A stretch of DNA of 10,187 nt from Verrucomicrobiota bacterium (lineage in GTDB: Bacteria > Verrucomicrobiota > Verrucomicrobiia > Verrucomicrobiales > DEV007): positions 1 through 10,187 of the forward strand of contig JAQCER010000054.1 in assembly GCA_027618625.1 (NCBI GenBank), written 5' to 3'. Shown piece after piece: positions 1-7,608 of the stretch (position 1 is its first letter; every line of letters begins with the position of its first letter). The notes under the pieces were generated by a model. That model was not told the DNA's origin. It saw only the letters and a list, made by a program, of their open reading frames with translations, and did no database searches. A program made the translations under genes and the position numbers.

Positions 1-3000
1 TGCGAGAATCATGTAAGGGCGGGGTGCCTGCCAGATGGTGGCGGTCTGGGTGAGCGGTGTGACCAGTAGATCGATCACCAGATTGGGGGTTTGATCCACC
101 TCATTGAGGATGCGTTTGAGCACGGGCACGAGTTCCTGTTTCCACTCTTCGTTGGCGAATGCGCTGGTCGCCGTATCATTGCAGGCCTGGAGCGCGCGGG
201 TGAAGTCCTTGTTGTCGCGTGCGGAGTCTGCTACCAGCTTTCCGATCAGAAGAACCAGGTTCGGATTCGTCGGATAGGTGGCTTCTGGTACCGCCTTCAG
301 TGCCGCGATCAATTCTTCGCGTCGGTTCACTGTCGTGTTGTCTTTCAATGAAGCGTCCAGTGTGGCGACGAGATTCTGCAATTCGGGTGCAAGCTCCTTG
401 ATGAATGCCGGGTCTGCGGTGCAGGCTTCGACGTAGCGTTGCACCGCCTCGGTGGCGGTTGCTCCATTGTCCTTTTCCGCGAGATCCATCTGCAGCTTGG
501 CTGCTAGCAGTTTCTTGTCATCCACGGGTTCCCAGCCGCCGACGTAGGTCAGTGCTGAAAGCAAAGCCGACTCTGATCCGTTGTTGAGATCGGTGGCGCT
601 ACCGTCCTTGATCTTTGTGAGTAGACCTTTCACGGCGCTGTCCGCTGTGGTGATCAGTTCCTGCCGGACTTCGGCATGTTTTTCTTCGAAAGGCTCCAGT
701 TCTTTGTCCGCAGTGACGACCTGCTGCAACAGCCCGGACCAGTCCCCCGAATTGGAAAATGCGGTGGCCTTCTCGGTGTGAGCGATCCATTCCTTGGTGC
801 CCGGTGCGCGCCAGTTATCGAAAATGACCTTGCCCTTGATCGCAGCGAAAGTGCCGACTGACGACAGCAAAAGAAAACCAATGACAATCGTGGCAACGCG
901 TTTGCGCTGCTGGCGTTTGAGTTCTCCCAGCAGGCCCAGCAGCTTCTCGGCCTCTTTGGTTGCTGTGCTTGCATCTTCGGAAAGGTCGTCCCTTTCCTGC
1001 TGAGTCGCCTTGAGATGGAATTCGTTCTCGCGTTCGATCGATGCGATGCGTTCGCGCTCGGCGGCCAGTCGCTGCTCTTCTTCTGCCACTTTGGCGCGAA
1101 GGGCCACTAGCTTCTGTTCTTCGGCAGTTTCGAGGGCTGCGAATTCCGCCGCCCGTTTTTTGACCTGAAGGTTGTAACTTGCTTCCTGCTCCTGGAGTTT
1201 GCGCTCCTCCGCCAGGCGCGCGTGTTCGATGTCTGCCAGCCTCTGCTTCTCGACTTCGACCTGGGCACTGAGATCGGCGCGCTCTTTTTCGAAGGCGTTT
1301 CGTCGCTGCGCAAGTTCGGCGTGCTGGGCTTCGAGCAGCTCCTGTTGCTCGCGAATGGCGGACTCGCGTTCTGCTGCCTGTGCTGCTTGACGTTGCTCCA
1401 GTTCCTTCGCCTGTCGTTCGAGCTTGCTGCGGAGAGCTTCAAGTTCAGCGCGATCTCGTTCAACATCGGCTGCAACTAGACCGCCAGATTCACGAGCTTG
1501 CTCGATGCGCTCGCGTTCGGCGGCAAGTGCCGCACGTTCCCTGGCGAGCACCGCTTCCAGTTCAGCTTCGCGTTTCTGCTCGAACGCACGGCGCTGTTCT
1601 TCCTCTTCGGCCAGGCGGCGCTTCAGCTTCTCGATCTCCTGTTCCCGGGCGCGGAGGGCTTCGCGGTCCGCAGCTTCGCGGGCCAGGCGTTGCTCCTGCT
1701 CGGACTGGTGCGCGAGTTGAAGATCGGATCGCTCCGCTTCCAAGGCCTCGTGCTCTACTTTCAATCGCTGCAGTTCCTGATCCTTGCGCAGAGCTTCCTC
1801 GCTGAGCTTCGCCCGTTCTTCTTCGGCGGCAGCCTGAACCGCAGATTCCGCAGCCTGGGCTGCGCCGGAAACGAGTGCAACTTTCTGGGCAAGTTTTGCC
1901 GCAGCATCATCCAGTCGCGCCTGCTCGTTAGCCAAACGTTGCTCGAGTTCCTGTGCCCGCTTTGCCTGCGCCTCGCGCAAGGCGAGTTCGTGGCGCTCGA
2001 GTTCCGCACGTGCGCTCTCAAGTTCGCCACGTTGCATCTGCAGCTCGCGCTCGCGTTCGCGTTCCTTCTCCGCAGCTTCCTGCTGCATGGCAGCGGCACG
2101 TTCCTGCAATTCCAGGCGTGCGGCTTCGACTTGTTTCTGTGCCTCGTCTAGGTCGAGCGTCTGCCGCTGGAGGCGCGCTTCGAGACTGCGGCGCTGCTCT
2201 TCGATTTGCAGGCGCTCCGCCTCGATCTCGGCGGAGTGCACGGCATCCTTGCTCTCGATCTCGCGCTGGAGTTCGGCACGTTTTTCCGCCAGTTCCCGTG
2301 CCGCAGCTTCGAGCGCCTGACGATCCGCTTCGATCTGTTTGCTTACCTTGTCTTCTTCAATGTAGAGCCGCTCCTTCGCTTCCTGCAGCTCACGCAGGTG
2401 CTTCTGATGGCGCTCTGTCTTCTCCTGCTCCCACTTCTTCCGGTCTTCGAGAAATTTTTGGAACTCATACTGCTGCCGGAGTTTTTCACTCTCCAGTGTG
2501 CTTTCCTGTCGGGAAATGTCCTCACGCAAGGTGGCGCTTTCCTGGTCGAGCCGCTTGCGTTCGGTGAGCAGAATCTTGCGTTCTTCCTCGACTGCCTTCT
2601 TCTCTTTCTCCAGGCGTAGATCAAGCTCCGCCTTCTGTTTCTCAAGCACGTGCCGTTGTTCCTCAACGATGCGGCGCTGCATTTCGAGCGCTTCTTCGCG
2701 TCCAATGCGATCCGCCTCTTCCTCAGCTGCGATACGCTCAAGCTCGAGCCGACGAAGCTTCAGTTCAACTTCACGACGTTGGGCTCCGAAGGCGGAATCC
2801 GATCCACTGCCGACGCCACTGCTGGAAGAAGCGGATGAGCCGAAGCTGCTGCTTCCACGTCTCGCGTGAAAAGCGGAGCTTGGCGTGCTGCTGCCGAAAG
2901 CCGATGGTCGTAACCCTGATGATGCCGGCCGGGAAAATGCCGACCGTCCCTTTGGAATCGCAATGGTCGGGTCATCGTTGCCAAACTCAGCGGCCGTCTG

Positions 3001-4860
3001 CGTCGGCTCCGGTTCCTCAAGGAGATTTCCCAACTCTGGTGTGGCGGTCGGGCTGGCTGTAAGTTCAGCCAAAATAGCGGGAAGCGGCTGGTTTTCTGTC
3101 TTGCAAAGTTGCCCGACCAGATCCGCGCACCTGTTGCCGTTGCGCTCGGGATTTTCCGTGAGCAGGAACGCTTCGAGAATTTCGTTCCCTGCCTCGCTCA
3201 GTGCGGAAAGCTGAGTGTAGCGCTTCAGCCTGCCGATATCGGTGACGACGCCGCCGAGAAGTCGATAGACGATATAGGAGAACCGGTAAAGCAACGAACC
3301 CGATTCCTCTGGCAGTAAGCCGCGCTCGCCAGCCAGTGTCTGATCTGCATCCGGATGAGATGAGGACGGGCTGGCGATGGTGGAGGCGTGTTCCTCGGGT
3401 GTCCAGCTGATGCGCAGTGGGTCAATCTTGATGTGAAACTCTGGCCACTCCGAGAGTGACTGATGCAGGAAAGCCGATTCCTGAGCGCGGTCACGGGTCA
3501 CCGTCGGCGTGTGGATCAGTATCTGGTGAAGCGCCAGCTCCAGATGCCTCATGTCGTTTGCGAGCGCGAAGTCGATGCCACGCGCCAGTTGAGCGACGAT
3601 CGGCAGGGCGTCAGCGAAGTCCATCTTCCGCCACGTACGGAGCAGGGACTGGAGGTCCGTGCCTTCCACCCATTCCATGATGATGCGGGCCTCGTTGTCC
3701 GCGTCATTGAAGTCAAAGGCGAGCGTGCGGAGAATGTTAGGATGTTCGTCGATGCTGCTGAGAAAGCGCAGCTGGTGGCGGATGTCCCGCACGACACCCG
3801 GGACTTCGATCAGATCCTTGTGCAGGAATTTGATCGCTACCCGCTCACCCGAGATGCTGTCCTTTCCAAGAAATACTTTGCCAGACTGGCCGCTGCCGAT
3901 TTCGCTCAGGATCTCGAAATTGTTGGCACCAAGGATGGAGCCTTCAGTGGGTTTGGACTTCTGGATGCGAACTGACAGACCTGCACCGGCCTGAGTCAGC
4001 CCCTCATCGACGAGGCAATTCTGAATGTCATCCCAAAGCGCGGCCGGTGTCTGGTAGCGCTCGTCCGGCGACTTCTTCAACATCCGATGCAGGATCGCTA
4101 TCGCGCCTGGTGGAAGTACGGGCAGCGTGTGCCATGGTGGCTCCTCATTGACATGGGCCGCCATGGTCTCGAAGTGCGAACCGCGAAACGTAGGATGCCC
4201 GCAGAGCATGTACCAGAGGGTCACTCCCAGCGAGTAGATGTCCGAGCGGGTGTCCAGGTCGCGCTGCTCCAGCAGTTGCTCGGGGCTGGCGTAGTTCGCC
4301 GTTCCCACAAAACCACCGGTCGTGAGATCGTTGGACGTCGCGTCGTCTTCTCCGAACTTTCGTGCCAGGCCGAAGTCGATCACCTTGGTAATCGTGTTCT
4401 GTTGGTCGTCCTTCACCAGAATCAAGTTCGACGGCTTGATGTCACGGTGAACGAGTTGAACTTTCTGTGCGGCCTGGAGTGCACTGCTGACATGCTGACA
4501 CGCCTTGAGCGAGTCGCCAAAGGACATCGGGCCATTGGCTTCAACAAATTCCTGAAGATTGGGGCCATCGCAGAATTCCATCGCGAAAAACAGCCCGTGC
4601 GAGCTTTCGCTCAAGTGGTAAGCGGCAGCAACATTCGGGTGCTTGATCTTTGCCATCGCCTGCGCCTCCTGCAGGAAGCGCTGCCGGGCGATGTCATTGT
4701 GGACGTACTGCTCGTTGATGACCTTGATGACAACGATCGAGTGCAGGTTGGTATCGAACGCCTTATAGGTAGTACCCATCGCTCCCTGTCCCAGAATCTG
4801 AGGAGACCCATCCGGTTTCGTAAGGATTTGAAAGTGTTGAAAACGGAGCGGTTCCGGCAT
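1..4860 (-). CDS. Giant transmembrane Ser/Thr protein kinase with tandem kinase-pseudokinase, coiled coil and extracytoplasmic domain (3' end outside window)
   Basis: The frame is open for 1620 codons from ATG at 4860 to the left edge. An in-frame TAA at 4866-4864, two codons upstream, fixes the start; there is no Shine-Dalgarno sequence. Residues about 10-280 form a Hanks-type kinase with glycine loop GQGAMG (24-29), Lys46, helix-C Glu65, HRDIKPSN (Asp140, Lys142, Asn145), DFG (162-164) and an SPE motif. All catalytic residues are present, so it should phosphorylate Ser/Thr in the cytoplasm. Residues about 315-586 form a second, degenerate kinase fold. Residues 590-693 are a Ser/Pro/Phe-rich linker and 694-1315 a coiled coil. 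VATIVIGFLLLSSVGTFAAI (1322-1341) is the only clear membrane helix. Residues 1342 onward are helical, probably periplasmic, and match no fold I can name. Seen: motifs and topology. Known: this layout resembles PknB-like receptor kinases. Inferred: the C-terminal part senses something in the envelope; the ligand and substrates are unknown. Confidence 0.93.
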   Translation of the reverse strand, partial: MPEPLRFQHFQILTKPDGSPQILGQGAMGTTYKAFDTNLHSIVVIKVINEQYVHNDIARQRFLQEAQAMAKIKHPNVAAAYHLSESSHGLFFAMEFCDGPNLQEFVEANGPMSFGDSLKACQHVSSALQAAQKVQLVHRDIKPSNLILVKDDQQNTITKVIDFGLARKFGEDDATSNDLTTGGFVGTANYASPEQLLEQRDLDTRSDIYSLGVTLWYMLCGHPTFRGSHFETMAAHVNEEPPWHTLPVLPPGAIAILHRMLKKSPDERYQTPAALWDDIQNCLVDEGLTQAGAGLSVRIQKSKPTEGSILGANNFEILSEIGSGQSGKVFLGKDSISGERVAIKFLHKDLIEVPGVVRDIRHQLRFLSSIDEHPNILRTLAFDFNDADNEARIIMEWVEGTDLQSLLRTWRKMDFADALPIVAQLARGIDFALANDMRHLELALHQILIHTPTVTRDRAQESAFLHQSLSEWPEFHIKIDPLRISWTPEEHASTIASPSSSHPDADQTLAGERGLLPEESGSLLYRFSYIVYRLLGGVVTDIGRLKRYTQLSALSEAGNEILEAFLLTENPERNGNRCADLVGQLCKTENQPLPAILAELTASPTATPELGNLLEEPEPTQTAAEFGNDDPTIAIPKGRSAFSRPASSGLRPSAFGSSTPSSAFHARRGSSSFGSSASSSSGVGSGSDSAFGAQRREVELKLRRLELERIAAEEEADRIGREEALEMQRRIVEEQRHVLEKQKAELDLRLEKEKKAVEEERKILLTERKRLDQESATLREDISRQESTLESEKLRQQYEFQKFLEDRKKWEQEKTERHQKHLRELQEAKERLYIEEDKVSKQIEADRQALEAAARELAEKRAELQREIESKDAVHSAEIEAERLQIEEQRRSLEARLQRQTLDLDEAQKQVEAARLELQERAAAMQQEAAEKERERERELQMQRGELESARAELERHELALREAQAKRAQELEQRLANEQARLDDAAAKLAQKVALVSGAAQAAESAVQAAAEEERAKLSEEALRKDQELQRLKVEHEALEAERSDLQLAHQSEQEQRLAREAADREALRAREQEIEKLKRRLAEEEEQRRAFEQKREAELEAVLARERAALAAERERIEQARESGGLVAADVERDRAELEALRSKLERQAKELEQRQAAQAAERESAIREQQELLEAQHAELAQRRNAFEKERADLSAQVEVEKQRLADIEHARLAEERKLQEQEASYNLQVKKRAAEFAALETAEEQKLVALRAKVAEEEQRLAAERERIASIERENEFHLKATQQERDDLSEDASTATKEAEKLLGLLGELKRQQRKRVATIVIGFLLLSSVGTFAAIKGKVIFDNWRAPGTKEWIAHTEKATAFSNSGDWSGLLQQVVTADKELEPFEEKHAEVRQELITTADSAVKGLLTKIKDGSATDLNNGSESALLSALTYVGGWEPVDDKKLLAAKLQMDLAEKDNGATATEAVQRYVEACTADPAFIKELAPELQNLVATLDASLKDNTTVNRREELIAALKAVPEATYPTNPNLVLLIGKLVADSARDNKDFTRALQACNDTATSAFANEEWKQELVPVLKRILNEVDQTPNLVIDLLVTPLTQTATIWQAPRPYMILA
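898..2781 (-). other. Long coiled-coil stalk of the giant kinase
   Basis: Residues about 694-1321 are almost entirely Glu, Arg, Gln, Ala, Leu and Lys with regular heptad-like spacing of Leu/Ile/Ala, and proline is absent. This is typical of a long coiled coil. The pattern is interrupted near residue 996 (an Ala/Ser/Val-rich stretch with VSGAAQAA) and near residue 1125 (ESGGLVAAD), which may be hinges. It lies between the cytoplasmic kinase domains and the membrane helix, so it is probably cytoplasmic and may drive dimerisation or act as a spacer. The repetitive codons also keep several antisense frames open; I do not regard those as genes. Confidence 0.85.
3103..3920 (-). other. Pseudokinase domain within the giant kinase
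   Basis: Residues about 315-586 keep an intact glycine loop (GSGQSGKV, 322-329) and the ATP-site lysine (VAIK, Lys344). The catalytic loop reads HLELALHQIL (439-448) where an active kinase has HRDLKPSNIL, so the catalytic Asp, Lys and Asn are replaced by Glu, Ala and Gln. The position of the DFG motif is occupied by D-P-L-R (480-483), which lacks a proper metal-binding DFG. The late C-lobe is still recognisable (YIVYRLLGG, then a stretch ending TENPERNGNRCADLV), so the fold is complete rather than truncated. ATP binding is possible but phosphotransfer is unlikely. A regulatory or scaffolding role towards the first kinase domain is inferred. Confidence 0.8.
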
Positions 4861-4932
4861 GGCTTAGTTTTTCACAGGCGGTGATGAGCTATCGACTCAT
4901 GGGCGAGACCTACCAGAATTCATCCGCTCTGA

Positions 4933-4970
4933 CAATGCTTGAACGATGCTTCCGGTGCTTCAATGCTTGA
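4933..4970. repeat. Short direct repeats (CAATGCTTGA x2, TGCTT x4)
   Basis: The decamer CAATGCTTGA occurs exactly at 4933-4942 and again at 4961-4970. Two further TGCTT copies lie between them, giving TGCTT at 4936, 4947, 4956 and 4964 (spacings 11, 9 and 8 bases). The cluster sits 75-110 bases upstream of the kinase start and about 80 bases upstream of the candidate rightward promoter. Near-helical spacing could mean a regulator binding site, but no protein is implied by the sequence and chance repetition is possible. Confidence 0.4.
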
Positions 4971-5048
4971 GCGAAACAAGGAAGCAAGTTCCTAACGACC
5001 CGTATTGCGCATCTAGCCGTTAAAAATGGAAGAATCTCAATTTGAAGA

Positions 5049-5078
5049 TTGACTAGAAGCGCGGATTGCGGTTTTAAT
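5049..5078 (+). promoter_or_regulatory. Candidate sigma70-type promoter for the TolC operon
   Basis: TTGACT at 5049-5054 matches the -35 consensus in 5 of 6 bases, and TTTAAT at 5073-5078 matches the -10 consensus in 5 of 6, with an 18-base spacer. Transcription would begin near 5085, giving a leader of about 80 bases to the ATG at 5168. It is the best match in the intergenic region and faces the two TolC-family genes. The prediction rests on sequence match alone, and promoter rules in this phylum are less well known than in Proteobacteria. Confidence 0.5.
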
Positions 5079-5167
5079 CCACGATTCTGAGTCATTGCAA
5101 CCAATTCAACCGTCTTAGAAACCGGATGTTAGGACATCGTCGGCTAAGGCACACAACTACTTCTGAC

Positions 5168-7561
5168 ATGCATAGTTTTAAACCAATTTCTTGGTTAACA
5201 ATCGGACTGTCAGCACTTTTCGTCCTGTCCGGTTATCCCGCTCAAGTTTCGTTTGGGCAAGGGCTTGCGACGGATCCACCACCACCGGAGAAGCAAGAGG
5301 AAAAGTCGATCGCTGGTTCGGGTGCGGCTACTGATGCCGAAGCTGCGGACGAACTGGAGAAAGATGTCGCAGCTGCAGCGGGAGGATTGCAACCTGATGC
5401 ATCTAGTGATACTCCGGAGACGGTCAGTGGTGCCACGGCGACGGACGCTGCCGCAGGTACGGCTGCCGCTGGTGAACTTGAGGGAGGTTTGTTAGGGGGG
5501 CTGCCATCCGATGCAGATCTGGTTCGCAATTTTGAGTTATTTCTCGAAGAAGGCACCGTCGCTGAAGACAGCGCAGCTGCGAAGCTAGCCAGGGAGATCA
5601 TTGAGCGCGAATCCAAGCGTCAGGAATCGAAAAGGGAATTGCAGGGCATCTCGTTCAGCATGCCTGGAGATGCCGAGTTGGATGCGAAGACGGCGGCGCT
5701 TCTCAAGACGATCAGTGATCGCGCCATCAGTCTTGAGGAAGCTCTTGCGTTGACTCTGCTCAATGATCCTAACATTAAGCTGGCGAATGAAGACGAGCTG
5801 ATCGCCTGGGCGTCGCTGCAAATCGCCTCTGGTGCCTATGATGTTCGGGGGACTGCAGGTGCCAGTTATGGCCGAACCCAACAGGAGGTGTCCAAGGAGC
5901 AGGTCGATCAGCAGGTTAAAACCCTGGAAAAGAACAAGAAGATTATCAGCGATGCTCAAAGAGTGATTCGCCAGCGTGAGAGCGAAATTGACGAGTTGCG
6001 TGCGGGGCGGACGCCATCCAATACGGACATTGAAAGTCAGTTGAACAGTGAGATCAGGGCAGCCGCATTGGACGTGATCAAGCGCGTATCGAATCCTGCG
6101 GAGTTCTTTGCCCTTGCGTCCACGCAGAGCAAGATCAACGAGGCGGGAATTCTGGTTCGGAAGGACATCATTCGAAGCCAGCGCCGGACAATCAAATCTA
6201 CAGAGAAAGAGATCGAAAAGTTCCCGGTAAATTCAGTGCTCCGTTCGGATACTGTCAGTTACGAACTGGGATTGCTGCGCAAGCTTCGCACCGGCCCGGT
6301 GATCAATCCGTTCCTCACTTTGAACGGCAGCGAGAACAATGAGGCCCGGCGCCGCGGAGTCGCGCGGGATACTCGGACGGAGTTCGGCGTTGAGCTGATG
6401 TTGCCTCTGGCGCGGGGCAGGGGAAGGGTCGCTGCTTCGGGTCAGGAGATCGCAGCGGGGCACGACCTCGAAGCGAGTCGCTACAGTTTGCAGCATACAG
6501 TTTCGGAAAGTGTTCTCAATACGGCTTCCGCCTACTGGCGAGTGGTGGCTGCCCAGGAGCGATTGAGGATCTTGTTGGAGTCCGAGATCATCACTACGGC
6601 ATTGGTGTTTGTGACCGATCAAATGATTGCTGCGGATGCCATTCCGCCCATCGAGCGAGCGCAGATCATGGCAAGGGAAGCGACCGCGCAGTCGTCGCGC
6701 GTGCAAGGAGAGTTCGCGTTGGTTCAGGCTCAGCAGGCGCTGGCAATCGCGATGGGAATAGAAGGCGATGATCTGCTCTACGCTCCGCTTGCATCTGATC
6801 CTTTGCCGGATCTTGTAAGCAAGTCGGCAATCAGCTCCACTTCGCCACAGGGAATGGTGGATCTGGCACTGCAGTTGCGCGCTGACCGCAAATCTGCGCT
6901 TCAATTGGAGGAGTCCGGACTGGTGCTCACGGAGCAGGCCAAGACCAATCTCCGTCCAGCGCTTGATTTCACTTCGCGCACCAGTTACTCGGGGCTCGAC
7001 GAAGGATCTCATTACGAGAGCTATTACCAGCCCTACCTTCAGGGCAACGCGGGGCCGTCCTACTTCATGGGGCTGCGGTTTGATTACCCGATCGGCAACA
7101 ACACGGCGAAGGGATTGCTCAAAGAGCGGGAGGCCCGGTTGCGCCAATCGAAGCTTACGACCGGAATCATCACGCGCTCGATCCTTTCCAATATTGTCAC
7201 TGCGCGCAAGTCGATCGAAAATTCGTTGCTCCAGATAGATTCGCTCAATGCGTCGCGATCGGCGCTGGTCGATTCGCTGAATGCTGAGCAGGAGCGTTTC
7301 AAGACCGGCGATTCAACACTGCTGGATACAATCTTGACGGAAGAACGCCTGACCGGTGCGAACCGGGCGATCATTGAGGCTAAGCTGCAGCATGCCCTTG
7401 GCCTGGCCCAGCTTCGGTTTGAAACGGGGACACTGATGGCTTCTTCCGACAGTTCGAATGCAGCGATCGAGAGACGGAACGTCATTAGCCTTCCAGATCT
7501 TGGCAACTATTCGAAGAATCCTCCTCCTGCGCCGCCTGCCGTTCAATTGAAGAAGTGGTAG
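5168..7561 (+). CDS. TolC-family outer-membrane channel protein, first paralogue
   Basis: A 797-residue protein if started at ATG 5168; an in-frame ATG at 5126 would add 14 residues. I prefer 5168 because it places Lys5 and a hydrophobic core (WLTIGLSALFVLSG) at the N-terminus as a Sec signal peptide, with no lipobox cysteine. Residues about 30-155 are Ala/Glu/Asp-rich and probably disordered or periplasmic. The TolC core follows: first helix ISLEEALALTLLNDPNIKL from 187, strand GTAGASYG, a helical insertion at about 240-360, strand RTEFGVELMLPLARGRG (403-419), helix with AYWRVVAAQERLRILLES, AIAMG (526-530), then the second repeat with SYSGLDEG, DYPIGNN and ERFKTGDSTLLDTILTEERL (from 709). 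TolC proteins are trimeric channels that export drugs, proteins or metabolites with an inner-membrane pump and adaptor; neither is in the window, so the substrate is unknown. About 450 residues is usual for the family, so this one is long. It probably shares an mRNA with the downstream paralogue. Confidence 0.9.
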   Translation: MHSFKPISWLTIGLSALFVLSGYPAQVSFGQGLATDPPPPEKQEEKSIAGSGAATDAEAADELEKDVAAAAGGLQPDASSDTPETVSGATATDAAAGTAAAGELEGGLLGGLPSDADLVRNFELFLEEGTVAEDSAAAKLAREIIERESKRQESKRELQGISFSMPGDAELDAKTAALLKTISDRAISLEEALALTLLNDPNIKLANEDELIAWASLQIASGAYDVRGTAGASYGRTQQEVSKEQVDQQVKTLEKNKKIISDAQRVIRQRESEIDELRAGRTPSNTDIESQLNSEIRAAALDVIKRVSNPAEFFALASTQSKINEAGILVRKDIIRSQRRTIKSTEKEIEKFPVNSVLRSDTVSYELGLLRKLRTGPVINPFLTLNGSENNEARRRGVARDTRTEFGVELMLPLARGRGRVAASGQEIAAGHDLEASRYSLQHTVSESVLNTASAYWRVVAAQERLRILLESEIITTALVFVTDQMIAADAIPPIERAQIMAREATAQSSRVQGEFALVQAQQALAIAMGIEGDDLLYAPLASDPLPDLVSKSAISSTSPQGMVDLALQLRADRKSALQLEESGLVLTEQAKTNLRPALDFTSRTSYSGLDEGSHYESYYQPYLQGNAGPSYFMGLRFDYPIGNNTAKGLLKEREARLRQSKLTTGIITRSILSNIVTARKSIENSLLQIDSLNASRSALVDSLNAEQERFKTGDSTLLDTILTEERLTGANRAIIEAKLQHALGLAQLRFETGTLMASSDSSNAAIERRNVISLPDLGNYSKNPPPAPPAVQLKKW

Positions 7562-7608
7562 TCGCTGGCGCGAGACCACAGCATCCGTTCATCCCAAAAC
7601 CTAGCATT

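Larger units (their letters stand above)
4861..5167. promoter_or_regulatory. Divergent intergenic region between kinase and first TolC gene
   Basis: About 307 bases separate the kinase start (leftward) from the preferred start of the first TolC-family gene (rightward). It is more A+T-rich than the flanking genes, especially from about 5020 to 5110. It contains a sigma70-like promoter facing right (5049-5078) and a cluster of TGCTT repeats (4936-4968). I could not pick a convincing leftward promoter. No RNA gene or conserved small ORF is apparent, and short open frames here lack supporting signals. The layout would allow shared control of both transcription units, which is inference. Confidence 0.7.

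Noticed and set aside
898..2781. Repetitive Glu/Arg-coding DNA as a possible satellite repeat or tandem array
   Set aside because: The repetition is at the level of amino-acid composition and heptads; I see no exact repeating DNA unit, so it is a coiled-coil coding region.
4087..4884. A 265-codon plus-strand open frame opposite the first kinase domain, and other long plus-strand frames at 1498-2151 and 3463-3975
   Set aside because: They are antisense to a continuous minus-strand frame with clear kinase motifs and coiled coil. Their translations show no recognisable motifs and their length follows from biased codons in the true gene.
4884..4900. Inverted repeat ATGAG/CTCAT with a 7-base loop upstream of the kinase start
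   Set aside because: A five-base stem is too short to be significant, has no T-run, and lies at the start of the gene instead of the end, so it is not a terminator.
5126..5167. Upstream ATG at 5126 as start of the first TolC gene
   Set aside because: It would add a 14-residue Arg/His/Thr-rich stretch before a good signal peptide. The ATG at 5168 gives a normal n-region, so the longer form is less likely, though not excluded.
6233..7147. A 304-codon minus-strand open frame opposite the first TolC gene
   Set aside because: The plus strand carries conserved TolC motifs throughout. The minus-strand translation is rich in Arg, Ser, Gln and His with no domain pattern, typical of an antisense shadow.
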